The notes: generated by a model not told the origin, from the sequence alone. 64,000 nucleotides of DNA from Moraxella boevrei DSM 14165 (GCF_000379845.1 NZ_KB903812.1:33066-97065), one strand, 5' to 3'. Positions 37,191 through 46,207 are shown, numbered from the stretch's first letter. Translations and numbers: made by a program.

Positions 37191-38168
37191 ATGATGACAA
37201 CTATCCCAACCATTAGCATTTTAATTCCTGTTTATAATGTAGAGCAATATGTGGAAGAATGTTTGCAATCTATTCTACAACAGATTGATGAAAATGCAGA
37301 AGTGATTATTATGAATGATAAATCAACGGATAATAGTTGGGAAATTGTACAAAAATTTGCCAATCATTCGCAAATAACGTTGGTTGAAGCACCGCATAAT
37401 CGTGGCTTGTCAGCAACTCGCAATGAAATGTTAAAATTGGCAAAGTTGAAATATATTTGGTTTATTGATTCTGATGATGTGATGCGTGCCGGGGCATATC
37501 AATTAGCGGTTAATCAGTTAAAACAAATGCCTGTTGATGTATTATTTTGTGATTATATGGCATGGCGTGGTGATATTAAAAAACAAAAATCAGGTTTTGT
37601 GGGTAAGCCCAATCAATATTATCAAAATAAAAATGCCAGTTTTTTTAAAAATTTGGTAAAAAGTAATAGTAATTATGCGTGGAATAAGATTTTTAAAAAA
37701 TCGGTAATTGATAATATTCAATTTCAAGTTGGCAAAAAGTTTGAAGATATTTATTATATGGCAGATTTAGCGGAGTTTGTTCAAGATTTTTGTTATTGTC
37801 AAATACCATTAATTGATTATCGATTGCGTGAAGGTTCAATTACACAAGTATTTGATAGAAAATATATTGATGATTATCTAGAAGCATTTATTTATCGTGA
37901 ACAAACTTGGGAAAAATTGGTTAAAGATTTTAAACAGGATGAATTTAGTTATTATTTGTGGTATAAATCATTTAATCGTTTTGTAGGACTTGTCAATGAG
38001 TTGTATAAAAATCAGCAAATAGATGAGTTAAATTATGTGAAAAAACATTATGCAAATATTTTTTTCCATTATAAACAACAATCTACACAACATTTAGGTT
38101 TTTTAAGAAAGTTAAGAATGTATTATCAACAAAGAAATTTAACCAAATATTTAAATCAGGGTAAATAA
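37191..38168 (+). CDS. Family 2 glycosyltransferase
   Basis: This 325-residue inverting GT-A enzyme opens with the GT2 strand ISILIPVYNVEQYVEECLQS (~8-27). It has the metal/nucleotide motif DKSTDNSWE (~45-53), the loop APHNRGLSATRNEML, and the DxD equivalent WFIDSDDVM (~92-100). FEDIYYMADL and the basic C-terminus fit cytoplasmic GT2 enzymes of lipooligosaccharide or capsule loci. ATG 37191 follows AAGG. It overlaps the next gene by 1 bp. The coding sequence is visibly AT-richer than housekeeping genes in the window. Confidence 0.88.
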   Translation: MMTTIPTISILIPVYNVEQYVEECLQSILQQIDENAEVIIMNDKSTDNSWEIVQKFANHSQITLVEAPHNRGLSATRNEMLKLAKLKYIWFIDSDDVMRAGAYQLAVNQLKQMPVDVLFCDYMAWRGDIKKQKSGFVGKPNQYYQNKNASFFKNLVKSNSNYAWNKIFKKSVIDNIQFQVGKKFEDIYYMADLAEFVQDFCYCQIPLIDYRLREGSITQVFDRKYIDDYLEAFIYREQTWEKLVKDFKQDEFSYYLWYKSFNRFVGLVNELYKNQQIDELNYVKKHYANIFFHYKQQSTQHLGFLRKLRMYYQQRNLTKYLNQGK

Positions 38169-39172
38169 TGTCTTCTTTATTATTAAGTAAAAAATGGTAT
38201 TTGATTCTGTCAAATAAACCATTTAAGCCTTTTTATAATTTGTGTGTGCCCAGACCTGCCAGAAAAGAAATGAATTTTGTCTATTATGAAATACCAACGC
38301 AACAAAAAGTGGCGAATTATTGGGATAATGTCATTGATAAATACCAGCAAGGGCATATTCAGCCTAGTCAAATTTCACTTAAAAAACCTGATTTGGTTGG
38401 CAAAAAAATTATTTGGCAATATTGGGGACAAGGGTTTGATGATTTGCCTAAAGTGGTGCAATTAGGTTTTTTATCAGTGGATAAATTTAAGCAAGATTTT
38501 CAGGTAATTCGATTAACTGATGACAATATTAAAGAATATTTGCATTTTCCTGATTATGTTTTTGAAAAACGTAAAAACCCTGCATTTAGACCAGTATTTT
38601 TCTCAGACTTGTTACGTCTATCTTTAATAAAATACTATGGCGGTGTTTGGTTGGATGCAACTGTAGTATTAACAGAACCGCTAAATCAACGCTATTTTGA
38701 CAATGATTTTTTTGTGTTTTCACGAGATTATCAATCGCCATATCAATATTTGGGAAAAAATAATGAACATTGTTATTTTAATTGGCAAGATGAATTTAAT
38801 GTTACTATTTTAAGTAGCATTATGTTTGGAAAACCAAACAACCATTTAGTAGCCATTGTGTTAGATCTAATGTCATACTTTTGGCAAGCCGAGACGAGTA
38901 TTCCGCATTATTTCTTTATGCAAATTCTTTTTAACAGACTAAAACAACGGCAAATTGTAACCTTCGATTTTCCAGTGATTGATGACGTATTACCTCATTT
39001 AATGCAAGAAGTGATGTTTCAAACATTTGATGAAAAAAAATTTTTTGATATTTTGGCAAAAATAGGTTTGCATAAATTAACATTACATCACAAAGCCAGA
39101 GAAAAAATAGGCTGTCGTTTAACTTATTATGGATTTTTAAAACAATTTGTAGAAAATAGTTTAACACTATAA
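38168..39172 (+). CDS. Capsular polysaccharide synthesis / GT32-like glycosyltransferase
   Basis: The 334-residue protein has the DxD-sugar-transferase signature: KIIWQYWGQGFDDLPKVVQL (~79-98), then FSDLLRLSLIKYYGGVWLDA (~148-167) and TVVLTEPL. This pattern is that of the Caps_synth and Gly_transf_sug families. It starts at the ATG overlapping the stop codon of the previous gene (TAATG) and is therefore translationally coupled. It is the last rightward gene of the cluster, and its end overlaps the convergent HtrL/YibB-like gene by 6 bp. It is very AT-rich. Substrate is unknown. Confidence 0.82.
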   Translation: MSSLLLSKKWYLILSNKPFKPFYNLCVPRPARKEMNFVYYEIPTQQKVANYWDNVIDKYQQGHIQPSQISLKKPDLVGKKIIWQYWGQGFDDLPKVVQLGFLSVDKFKQDFQVIRLTDDNIKEYLHFPDYVFEKRKNPAFRPVFFSDLLRLSLIKYYGGVWLDATVVLTEPLNQRYFDNDFFVFSRDYQSPYQYLGKNNEHCYFNWQDEFNVTILSSIMFGKPNNHLVAIVLDLMSYFWQAETSIPHYFFMQILFNRLKQRQIVTFDFPVIDDVLPHLMQEVMFQTFDEKKFFDILAKIGLHKLTLHHKAREKIGCRLTYYGFLKQFVENSLTL

Positions 39173-40002
39173 GTGATATTTTTGGAATGTTCCGAACCAA
39201 TTGTTTTTACCAAGATAATGTAATTGAATAAGTTGGGGATATAAGGCATTACACATTAAATAAACACCTTGTTCATCATCAATAATATTTTCATTCAATA
39301 GTTGTAGGTGGATTTCTGTAAGTTTTTGTAAGAATTCTCCCCATTTTTGTTGTGTAGCAACTGTAATGCCAGCAATAATATAAACTTTGTTGTTAAACAT
39401 TGCATATTTAACTTTTTTCATACTTCGCACAAACGTGGGTGTGGAAAAATTCCTAAAAGCTTATGTGGGCGAATGGTAAATAAATGTACATAGTTGGGGT
39501 CAAAATTATATTGCCAATGTTGAATACCTTGCAAAGTTGTTTCGTCTCGGCAATAGCCAAAATCCACCCAAGCCACTTGTTCATGTTGCACCAAATTTTT
39601 TTGAATGGCTTGATTGACAAAATGGGTTTTTAAATTTGTGATGAGTGTATATAATGGAGAAGCATATTCAGGATTTTGTTGTATGTGTAATGGAATATTC
39701 GCAAGAAAATTAGGGTTTTGTTGGATTTTAACAATTTTATCTGTCCATGATTGAAAATCATCTAAATTGATAGTCACAATATTGGTTGGCTTGCCTTGAC
39801 GTAATGTCAAAATATGCTCAGAAAACTCATCAGTAGTAAAGACTGTTATATCATTCTCAAGTTTTGCCAAATGACTAAAGTAACCAAAATATTTGTCATT
39901 ACTACGTTGAAACTCCCCATTATTTGAAAGCCAATTACCACGTCCAATATCAAAAAACATGGTTACAATGCTAATATTTATTTGTTGTTTGTCATTCATC
40001 AT
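39167..40002 (-). pseudogene. HtrL/YibB-family glycan-locus protein, frameshifted
   Basis: Two reading frames read together look like one HtrL/YibB-family protein of about 280 residues. The first part (ATG 40002 down to TGA at 39418) contains ISIVTMFFDIGRGNW, YFSHLAKLENDITVFTT and WVDFGYCRDETTLQG. The second (39167 to ~39430) begins after the break with KKVKYAMFNNKVYIIAGITV, the expected continuation. One missing base near 39418-39425 explains the split. The family is found in lipopolysaccharide core loci, and its activity is not established. The gene faces the glycosyltransferases. The break may be real, phase-variable or an assembly error. Confidence 0.7.
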
Positions 40003-40098
40003 CACGTCCCAATTTGCTGATAACTGATAAAAAAATCATGTTATTTTTTAAATTTTTGCTATAATAGCACATCTTTAAACACCTTGACAGAAAAAACC

Positions 40099-40824
40099 AT
40101 GCCCAACAATCTATTTTCCAAACAAATACAAGCCCAACTAAAACAGTTAAAAACCGAGCTTGCCAAAGGTCGCTCCTCCGACGACCGCACCGATGAAAAC
40201 GGCAAACCGACCGACAATGTCGCCCTACCGAGCAAACAACAAGTCGCCAAACAAGTCAAAAAATACGACAGCGAACACCTTGACGATGACAAACTACTTT
40301 TTATGCAAGCCATGTCAGGCGTTCGCCCTATCAAAGACAAAAACCTTGCCAATAAAGCCAAACCGAGCCAAAAACCTGATGCTACCACCCTTGCCAAACG
40401 AGCATCTGCACAAGGCAATGATGACAGCCCAAGCCACCAACTTTCCGATATGCAAGCCCTGCTAAACCCTGTTTCAGGCGATACTTATCTATCGTATAAA
40501 GTGCCAACCTTACAAAACAAAGTCTTTAACGAGCTAAAACAAGGCAAAATCCGTTGGCACGATGCGGTGGATTTACACGGTTCAAGCATTGAAGAAGCCC
40601 GTGAAGCAGTCAGCCAGCTCATTTCCCAAGCTCGCAAAAACAACGAAACTTCGGTAAAAATCATCCACGGCAAAGGCACAGACAGCATTTTAAAAACCTG
40701 CGTCAATGGTTGGTTACGCCAAATCCCTGAAGTACTAGCTTTCTGCTCTGCCCCTACGCCACAAGGCGGAAATGGGGCGGTATTGGTCTTATTAAAAAAA
40801 TCGGAAACCGCCAAAAATGTCTAA
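40099..40824 (+). CDS. Smr-domain protein (SmrA/YdaL-like putative endonuclease)
   Basis: The protein is about 241 residues from ATG 40099; an in-frame TTG at 40084 is the only earlier start. The N-terminal half is polar and probably flexible. The C-terminal Smr domain (~155-240) has the key motifs DLHGSSIEEAREAVSQ and IIHGKGTDSILK. Smr domains nick or cleave nucleic acids in characterised members, but the natural substrate of this type is unclear. The last 8 bp overlap the asparaginase gene, so the two are coupled. Confidence 0.82.
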   Translation: MPNNLFSKQIQAQLKQLKTELAKGRSSDDRTDENGKPTDNVALPSKQQVAKQVKKYDSEHLDDDKLLFMQAMSGVRPIKDKNLANKAKPSQKPDATTLAKRASAQGNDDSPSHQLSDMQALLNPVSGDTYLSYKVPTLQNKVFNELKQGKIRWHDAVDLHGSSIEEAREAVSQLISQARKNNETSVKIIHGKGTDSILKTCVNGWLRQIPEVLAFCSAPTPQGGNGAVLVLLKKSETAKNV

Positions 40825-41881
40825 AAAACATCAAACGTCTGACACAACTATCGGAATTATTTATGCAGGTGGCACATTTGGCAGTCATGGCAATCCGTTG
40901 CAAAGCCTTGATAATGCGACATTTTTGCCTGTACTCACCGATATTTTGAGCCAACATTTTGCCGATTATGAAAAAACCGTGAATTGGCAAATTTTGCCCA
41001 ATTCGCTTGTCAAAGACAGCAGTCAGTTAACGCCGAGCGATTTTGCCCATTTTTATGAGTTAATTATTCAGGCGTATCAGACAGGTATTCGTCAATTTGT
41101 GTTGCTCACAGGCACGGATACCTTGAGTTATCTATCGGCTTTTTTGGCACACAGCCTTGCTGATAGCGACCTTTGTGTCATTATAACGGGGGCGATGCAA
41201 CCGCTACTACAGCCCCTTTCGCCCGATTATCTGCTGAATTTTGACAGCGATGCCAGTGAAAATCTGTTCCAAAGTTGCCGATTGGCAGTGACAGGTGAAG
41301 CAGGGGTGCAAGCCTGTTTTACCTATGAACATTGGCACGCCCAAACCGTACAAAAAATCCACAGCCACGACATGATTGCGTTTACAGGACATCACAAAGT
41401 CGGCTATCCTGCAACGAGTTACCGCCAATTTACCGCCAAACAACGTGAAATTTGGTTAACACAGCAGTTAGAAAATATGGATAATACCTTGCAAAATTTA
41501 GCAAATGTCCAAGTGTTACCGATTTTTTTAACGCCGATGTCTGCTGATAATTTGGCAGATTTAATAAGAACCATGTTAAAAAATCAGCCGAACGCCTTGA
41601 TGTTATTGGGATTTGGTGCAGGGAATTTACCGCACAACCAAGCAGTAGAGCAAGCCCTAACCGATGCCCACGCACAGGGGTGTTTGGTGGCGATTAGCAC
41701 CCAATGCCCATTTGGTGGAGTGAGCGATAGTTATCAAGCTGGGGCATGGCTCAATGATTTTTTTGTATTAAACACAGGAAGGCTGACCATTCCTGCGATT
41801 TTTGCTCGCTTGTTGTGGCTGGTGGCAACAGTTGATAATGTCAAAGATAGACGTAAAATTTGGCAAAAAATGTTAAATTAA
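40817..41881 (+). CDS. L-asparaginase/glutaminase family protein
   Basis: This 354-residue enzyme of the type I/II asparaginase family hydrolyses asparagine (or glutamine). The first active-site motif is IIYAGGTFGS (~14-23), carrying the nucleophile Thr. The second is LLTGTDTLSYLSAFLA (~95-110), carrying the Thr-Asp pair. There is no signal peptide, suggesting a cytoplasmic AnsA-like form. The C-terminal domain contains LMLLGFGAGNLP and STQCPFGGVSDSY, matching the usual GxGNxP and TQC/S motifs. It begins 8 bp before smr ends. Confidence 0.85.
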   Translation: MSKKHQTSDTTIGIIYAGGTFGSHGNPLQSLDNATFLPVLTDILSQHFADYEKTVNWQILPNSLVKDSSQLTPSDFAHFYELIIQAYQTGIRQFVLLTGTDTLSYLSAFLAHSLADSDLCVIITGAMQPLLQPLSPDYLLNFDSDASENLFQSCRLAVTGEAGVQACFTYEHWHAQTVQKIHSHDMIAFTGHHKVGYPATSYRQFTAKQREIWLTQQLENMDNTLQNLANVQVLPIFLTPMSADNLADLIRTMLKNQPNALMLLGFGAGNLPHNQAVEQALTDAHAQGCLVAISTQCPFGGVSDSYQAGAWLNDFFVLNTGRLTIPAIFARLLWLVATVDNVKDRRKIWQKMLN

Positions 41882-41898
41882 CTTAAATAAATAGTCAA

Positions 41899-42039
41899 TT
41901 ATTTTTTACCACCTTTACCTTGCACCGCTTTAAAACGTGGGTTAGATTTGCAAATAACAAACACTCGCCCACGCCGACGTACAATTTGGCAATCTTCATG
42001 ACGTTTTTTTGCTGATTTTAATGAACTTAGAACTTGCAT
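41899..42039 (-). CDS. ykgO: Ribosomal protein L36, zinc-independent paralogue (YkgO type)
   Basis: This 46-residue gene encodes [20 protein letters not shown] followed by [20 protein letters not shown] and a basic tail. It is the C-minus form of L36: only two cysteines remain (17 and 30), so the zinc ribbon cannot form. Such paralogues replace the zinc-containing L36 during zinc starvation. ATG 42039 follows TAGGAGCATTT. A Zur-like palindrome overlaps its promoter at 42067-42089, fitting that role. Confidence 0.9.
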   Translation of the reverse strand: MQVLSSLKSAKKRHEDCQIVRRRGRVFVICKSNPRFKAVQGKGGKK

Positions 42040-42066
42040 AAATGCTCCTATTGATAATTGATTAAA

Positions 42067-42089
42067 TAATCGTTATATTATAACATTAC
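42067..42089 (-). promoter_or_regulatory. Zur-like box overlapping the ykgO promoter
   Basis: The core GTTATATTATAAC (42072-42084) is a perfect 13-bp palindrome embedded in TAATCGTTATATTATAACAT. On the minus strand it reads AATGTTATAATATAACGATT, very like the gammaproteobacterial Zur consensus GAAATGTTATAATATAACATTTC. The palindrome contains a TATAAT -10 box, so a bound repressor would block ykgO. Confidence 0.75.
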
Positions 42090-42242
42090 ATTTACTTTTG
42101 CAAGTTTTTTCCATTGGCTTGATATATTTTCAGTTTATTCAAGCCCAATTTTATGCTACTATGTGCAACTAAAAATGACGTAAAAAAACCATTTCCACCG
42201 ACAACTTTCCACCGACCACAAGGCAATTTTAGGGCAACTTTC

Positions 42243-43415
42243 GTGATACATATTTGGCTTCCCTCCCCCACTGCACCACTGCGGATTTGGCAAGAGACCA
42301 ATCAAGATTGGCAAATTGCCGAAAATTGGCAAGAGCTTGCGACGGTAATCGGCTTGCAACACCCCAAAAATAAGCAAACTTGCCTATATTTCCCCAGTAT
42401 GTTGCTCCTTCACAGTCAACCAAATTTGACCGTCAATCAACTAAAACAACTCGGTGAGACAGGTCGCCAATATTTATTTGAAGAGATAAGTATCGGCTCG
42501 GTGGAAGATTTGCAAATCAAAACCCTAAATGCCAACAATCTATACGCCCTGCATGCTTCTGACCGTGACCAATGGACGCATTCGGCAGCCTTGGCAGGGC
42601 TAGATATCGTGGCGATGTTGCCTGACTTTTGTTTGTTAAACGGGGATAAATTGGCTGACAATACGGATAACAATACCGCCATTTTTTATCAAGACAACGC
42701 CACCCAACTGTTACAAACCAATCAACGAGAAGGCTTTGCTGTACCCCATTTGCCGTTATTTTTACACAAATTATTACAACAAAATTCAGAGAAATGGCAA
42801 ATTCTGTTAACAGGCAATATTGATGAAAAATTAACGCATGAGCTTGATTTATTAGAAAATATTAACTATAAACTTATTCATGATTTACCAAAGCCACTCA
42901 GCGAACCACAACGTCATGTGTTGAATTTTGCCATTGCCAAAAAAAATCAACGTGTTCCACCCTATGCTAAAGTGATTGGCTCGGTGGCGGTAGTGGCATT
43001 GTTGCTGACGTTTTTGTTGGACGGTTTACGCATTTATCATTATCAAAAAGCCACCGAACAGACAAAAACCTTATTAAAACAACAATATGAGCAATGGTTT
43101 CCCAATGAGCGTTTTAATCCACGCTTAAAAATTGATAAGCAAATCGCTGATAAACTGATCAATCAACAAGGCACTGACAACGGATTAATGACGGTATTAG
43201 CCAGTATTCAGCCAATTTTGCAACAAAATCAAATCACTGCCAAACAACTGAATTATCAAAACAATCAACTCCATTTACAGCTGATTGCCAAAGACAGCGA
43301 CAGTCTCAACCGTGCCATGAGTGCATTAACCGCTCAAGGTGTTGTTGCAAAATTGGGCACGGTAACGCCAAATGCAACAGGGGCGATTGCATCAGTTGAG
43401 ATTAGTTTTAGTTAA
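42243..43415 (+). CDS. gspL: Type II secretion system protein GspL
   Basis: GspL links the cytoplasmic ATPase GspE to the inner-membrane platform of type II secretion. The protein is 390 residues from GTG 42243, which follows AGGGCAACTTTC; an upstream ATG at 42153 would add 30 residues unlike the family. The actin-like cytoplasmic domain occupies ~1-240, one membrane segment (VIGSVAVVALLLTFLLDGL) lies at ~255-275, and a periplasmic ferredoxin-like domain follows. The late QWFPNERFNPRLKIDKQI is typical of GspL. Only gspM adjoins it, so other secretion genes must lie elsewhere. Confidence 0.88.
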   Translation: MIHIWLPSPTAPLRIWQETNQDWQIAENWQELATVIGLQHPKNKQTCLYFPSMLLLHSQPNLTVNQLKQLGETGRQYLFEEISIGSVEDLQIKTLNANNLYALHASDRDQWTHSAALAGLDIVAMLPDFCLLNGDKLADNTDNNTAIFYQDNATQLLQTNQREGFAVPHLPLFLHKLLQQNSEKWQILLTGNIDEKLTHELDLLENINYKLIHDLPKPLSEPQRHVLNFAIAKKNQRVPPYAKVIGSVAVVALLLTFLLDGLRIYHYQKATEQTKTLLKQQYEQWFPNERFNPRLKIDKQIADKLINQQGTDNGLMTVLASIQPILQQNQITAKQLNYQNNQLHLQLIAKDSDSLNRAMSALTAQGVVAKLGTVTPNATGAIASVEISFS

Positions 43416-43445
43416 AAAATAATTAAAATTTATACGGTATTTTCA

Positions 43446-43910
43446 ATGAAACAATTTAGCAATTCTTGGCAAAATTTACTAGAAGGCTATGAGCGTTTAG
43501 CCTTTCGGGATAAATTGGCATTGTGGGTTTTGGGTGGATTTTTGGGCTTGGTAGTTTTTGGTTACGGCGGTTACAGCTTGCACCAAAAAGCCAACGCTAG
43601 TAAAAAAGCCTATGATGCGGTGATGAGCGATGTATTTTGGTTACGCAGTCAAGCAGGTAATATCAACCCAAATCAAAGCCAACCGAGCAATCCCACCGAG
43701 AATTTACAACAAATTTTGGCACAATCAGGCGTTACAGGACAAGTGGCACAATCGGGGGAAAATATTCAACTCAATTTTAGCCATTCACAGGCAATTGTAA
43801 TAAATAATGTGTTTAATCAAATCCAACAACAAGGTTTTTCCATTCAACAATTACAAATCAACCAAACCAGCCCTGATAAATTAGACGTGCAAAGCGTGTT
43901 ATCCCGTTAA
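43446..43910 (+). CDS. gspM: Type II secretion system protein GspM
   Basis: This 154-residue inner-membrane protein is the partner of GspL. A short cytoplasmic N-terminus (QNLLEGYERLAFRDKLAL) precedes one membrane segment (LWVLGGFLGLVVFGYGGYSL, ~26-45) and a periplasmic ferredoxin-like domain ending in QGFSIQQLQINQTSPDKLDV. The arrangement gspL-gspM with a 30-bp gap supports the call. A strong terminator follows. Confidence 0.85.
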   Translation: MKQFSNSWQNLLEGYERLAFRDKLALWVLGGFLGLVVFGYGGYSLHQKANASKKAYDAVMSDVFWLRSQAGNINPNQSQPSNPTENLQQILAQSGVTGQVAQSGENIQLNFSHSQAIVINNVFNQIQQQGFSIQQLQINQTSPDKLDVQSVLSR

Positions 43911-43932
43911 TTTTTACTTTGCTAAACACAGA

Positions 43933-43959
43933 AAAAAGGACGAAAACTTCGTCCTTTTT
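43933..43959. terminator. Bidirectional terminator
   Basis: A perfect 12-bp stem (43933-43944 with 43948-43959, AAAAAGGACGAA/TTCGTCCTTTTT) has a 3-nt loop. It lies between convergent gspM and the DUF2057 gene. Confidence 0.9.
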
Positions 43960-43985
43960 ATACCAATCGGTTACAGCTGCTAGGA

Positions 43986-44672
43986 TTATTTCGCAATCCA
44001 TTGCCGAATTTTTTCACGTTCTGCAGGACTTGCTTTTAACCATAATTGCATAAATTGGTCTAACGTATTATCGGCACTCACGCTTGGCATACTATTCAGA
44101 GTGGGAGTTGCCAAGGCAGGCACAACGGCAGTTGAGCTAACGGCAGTTTTGCTGTTATTTTCCAAAGCACTAATCGCTTGTTGGTTAGATTCTATCGCTT
44201 TTGAACCACCGAACATACCACCCAATGCCGAACCCAATCCTGCAAAAATACTTGAACCACCCGGTGCAGTACTCGTTTGACTAGCAATCGTTTTTGTGCC
44301 TTGTACCACCGCTAGGGTTGGTTTTTCGGCATAGTCTTTCGCATCTTCGTAACGTTCTGGTTGGTTTGCCATAATGAGCGTGTAACTTTGATTGTCCGCC
44401 AATTCCACAGAGATGCTCACATTGCTAGAACGCAGTACATCGTGTTTATCGTGATTCAGGTCATACAGACGGTTATATTTTGCAGTAATGACGTGTCTAC
44501 CAGGTTGCAAGGTAAATTGACGTTCTGGCTTGGCAAATAGTCCATTTTTTACTTCTTGACCGTTAATCGCCGTAACCACCGTATAGTCGCCAACATTTAA
44601 GGTAACTTCCGCCAACACAGGCACGCTAACAGCGAGTAGGCTTGCAACAGCCAATTTTTTAACTAAAGACAT
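43986..44672 (-). CDS. Secreted DUF2057 (YccT-like) protein
   Basis: The 228-residue protein has a cleavable signal peptide (KKLAVASLLAVSVPVLAE, cleavage ~22). The DUF2057 domain follows: ITAKYNRLYDLNHDKHDVLR and YTLIMANQPERYEDAKDYAE. The YccT family includes the periplasmic curli regulator CsgI, but no curli genes are nearby. The second half has a glycine-rich stretch (SSIFAGLGSALGGMFGGSKA) and a C-terminal MQLWLKASPAEREKIRQWIA tail. It is 20 bp from hda in the same direction and may be co-transcribed. Confidence 0.75.
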   Translation of the reverse strand: MSLVKKLAVASLLAVSVPVLAEVTLNVGDYTVVTAINGQEVKNGLFAKPERQFTLQPGRHVITAKYNRLYDLNHDKHDVLRSSNVSISVELADNQSYTLIMANQPERYEDAKDYAEKPTLAVVQGTKTIASQTSTAPGGSSIFAGLGSALGGMFGGSKAIESNQQAISALENNSKTAVSSTAVVPALATPTLNSMPSVSADNTLDQFMQLWLKASPAEREKIRQWIAK

Positions 44673-44692
44673 TGTTTACTCCAATTAAATAT

Positions 44693-45457
44693 TTAAAAAT
44701 CCAAAAAGTTATCATTTTCGTCAAAGTCAAACTCTTTCACTTCGTGTAACAAGGTTTGTTCATCAATAATTTGGGTGGCTTCGCTAATTTTGGCTTTGGT
44801 AATATTGCGTAAATTAGAAAAAACTGGCTGTAAATAGGTTAACACGCTGAGCATCGCTCCTACTCTTTCAGGGCCTTTTGCCAACAAATGTTCAATAATG
44901 CGTGGGTCAAAATGCCAATTTCGCCGTTTTAACACCGCTTGCAAAATTAATTCTCTGTCCTGACGATTTGCCCCTGACGGTAGCTGTAACGTCGCTGATT
45001 TTGCCAAACGAGAAACCAAATCTTTTAGTTCAAATTCCAACTGATTAACAGGTTTGCGACTGGCAAAAATCAAAGTATGTCCGTACTCATTGCTCAAATT
45101 AATCAAATGAAAAATCGCTTCTTGCCAATGCGGATACCCCGCCACGCTATCAATATCATCAATGGCAATGACTTCCATGCTTTCAAGGGCGTTTAACACC
45201 ATCGGGTCGGTGTTTAACAAATCTTTGAGCGATAGATACATCACCGACTTGCCACTGTCCCGAAACGACTCACAAATCGCTGATAATAAATGGGTTTTTC
45301 CTGTATCGGTATCGCCATACAAATAAATCTGTGACAACAGCCCAATATGCAACTGACGCACCATATCCATCATCGCCGTCCAACCCGGACCGACAAAATC
45401 GCTGATACTGGCATCTTGTTTGATATCTAAATCAAGGCTAAGTTGTTGCTCTGCCAT
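44693..45457 (-). CDS. hda: DnaA-regulatory inactivator Hda-like AAA+ protein
   Basis: Hda stimulates ATP hydrolysis by DnaA on the sliding clamp to prevent re-initiation. The N-terminal QLSLDL (~5-10) is the clamp-binding motif. The AAA+ domain has Walker A GDTDTGKTH (~48-56), Walker B VIAIDDIDSV (~95-104), and SRLAKSATLQLPSGANRQDR around sensor/arginine-finger positions. At 254 residues it is slightly longer than E. coli Hda, with an acidic C-terminal tail. There is no DNA-binding domain IV, which excludes DnaA itself. Confidence 0.88.
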   Translation of the reverse strand: MAEQQLSLDLDIKQDASISDFVGPGWTAMMDMVRQLHIGLLSQIYLYGDTDTGKTHLLSAICESFRDSGKSVMYLSLKDLLNTDPMVLNALESMEVIAIDDIDSVAGYPHWQEAIFHLINLSNEYGHTLIFASRKPVNQLEFELKDLVSRLAKSATLQLPSGANRQDRELILQAVLKRRNWHFDPRIIEHLLAKGPERVGAMLSVLTYLQPVFSNLRNITKAKISEATQIIDEQTLLHEVKEFDFDENDNFLDF

Positions 45458-45598
45458 TCACACACTCATGGGTTAAAAACAATAAATTGGCTTATTATAA
45501 CGATTTTATAATGCTTTTTATAGCTCTTGGCTAAAAATTTCACAAACTTTTTGACAATTTTTCTAAAAAAATAATAATTTTTTTAAGCAAAGCAATAA

Positions 45599-45628
45599 AA
45601 AAAGCGACTTTTCATAAAGTCGCTTTTT
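45599..45628 (-). terminator. Terminator of dps
   Basis: A perfect 13-bp stem (45599-45611 with 45616-45628, AAAAAGCGACTTT/AAAGTCGCTTTTT) has a 4-nt loop, about 40 bp past the dps stop codon. Confidence 0.85.
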
Positions 45629-45667
45629 AATATTACCTAAATACTTGTTTAAAAAATATTTGGCAAA

Positions 45668-46171
45668 TTAGCCCAAATACGCATTATACATCCACACTAA
45701 TTTTTCTTGGGCTTGGATATAACCTGTTAAGATATCCGCCGTGCCTTGGTCTTCCACGCCTTCTGCAAATTCAATCACTTCACGTTGTTTGGCGATTAAC
45801 ACACTCAAGCCTGTTAATAAGCCTTGGACACAGCCACGTCCGTCAAATACATTTTTGTCTTCTTTAATGCTAGAGACTTTGACAAACTCACTGTAGGCAT
45901 GGGCTGGCGTACCACGAATGGTTAAAATACGCTCGGCAATCTCGTCAATTTGCAATTGTAATTCAGTATACAATTCTTCAAATTTAACGTGTAGGGTAAA
46001 AAAGTCTGAGCCTTTGACGTTCCAATGATAGCCACGCACGTTCATATAAAAAATATGGTAGTTTGCCAAAATCGCATTGAGTTGGTCAGCGACTTTGCTT
46101 AAATCGGTGTTTTCCAAGCCGATATCTGCTTTTTTAGCAGGGGTTTTTTTAGTGGTGGTTGCTTTTGACAT
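45668..46171 (-). CDS. dps: Dps-family DNA protection / iron-storage protein
   Basis: The 167-residue subunit belongs to the Dps dodecamer family, which stores iron and shields DNA under oxidative stress. The ferroxidase residues are in RGYHWNVKGSDFFTLHVKFE and YTELQLQIDEIAERI. The Lys/Thr-rich N-terminal tail (SKATTTKKTPAKKA) could bind DNA. ATG 46171 follows AAGGAGAATATC. A clear promoter sits at 46208-46236, and a 93-bp hexanucleotide repeat begins 52 bp upstream of its -35 box. Confidence 0.93.
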   Translation of the reverse strand: MSKATTTKKTPAKKADIGLENTDLSKVADQLNAILANYHIFYMNVRGYHWNVKGSDFFTLHVKFEELYTELQLQIDEIAERILTIRGTPAHAYSEFVKVSSIKEDKNVFDGRGCVQGLLTGLSVLIAKQREVIEFAEGVEDQGTADILTGYIQAQEKLVWMYNAYLG

Positions 46172-46207
46172 GATATTCTCCTTGTATTTTATTAATGGGT
46201 TGGATTA

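Noticed and set aside
39410..39440. Programmed -1 frameshift in the HtrL/YibB-like gene
   Set aside because: The stop codon comes before the A-run, so ribosomes would terminate before reaching a slippery site. A simple base loss is more likely.
42153..42242. Upstream ATG start for gspL
   Set aside because: The 30 added residues do not resemble GspL proteins and there is no ribosome site, whereas GTG 42243 follows AGGGC.
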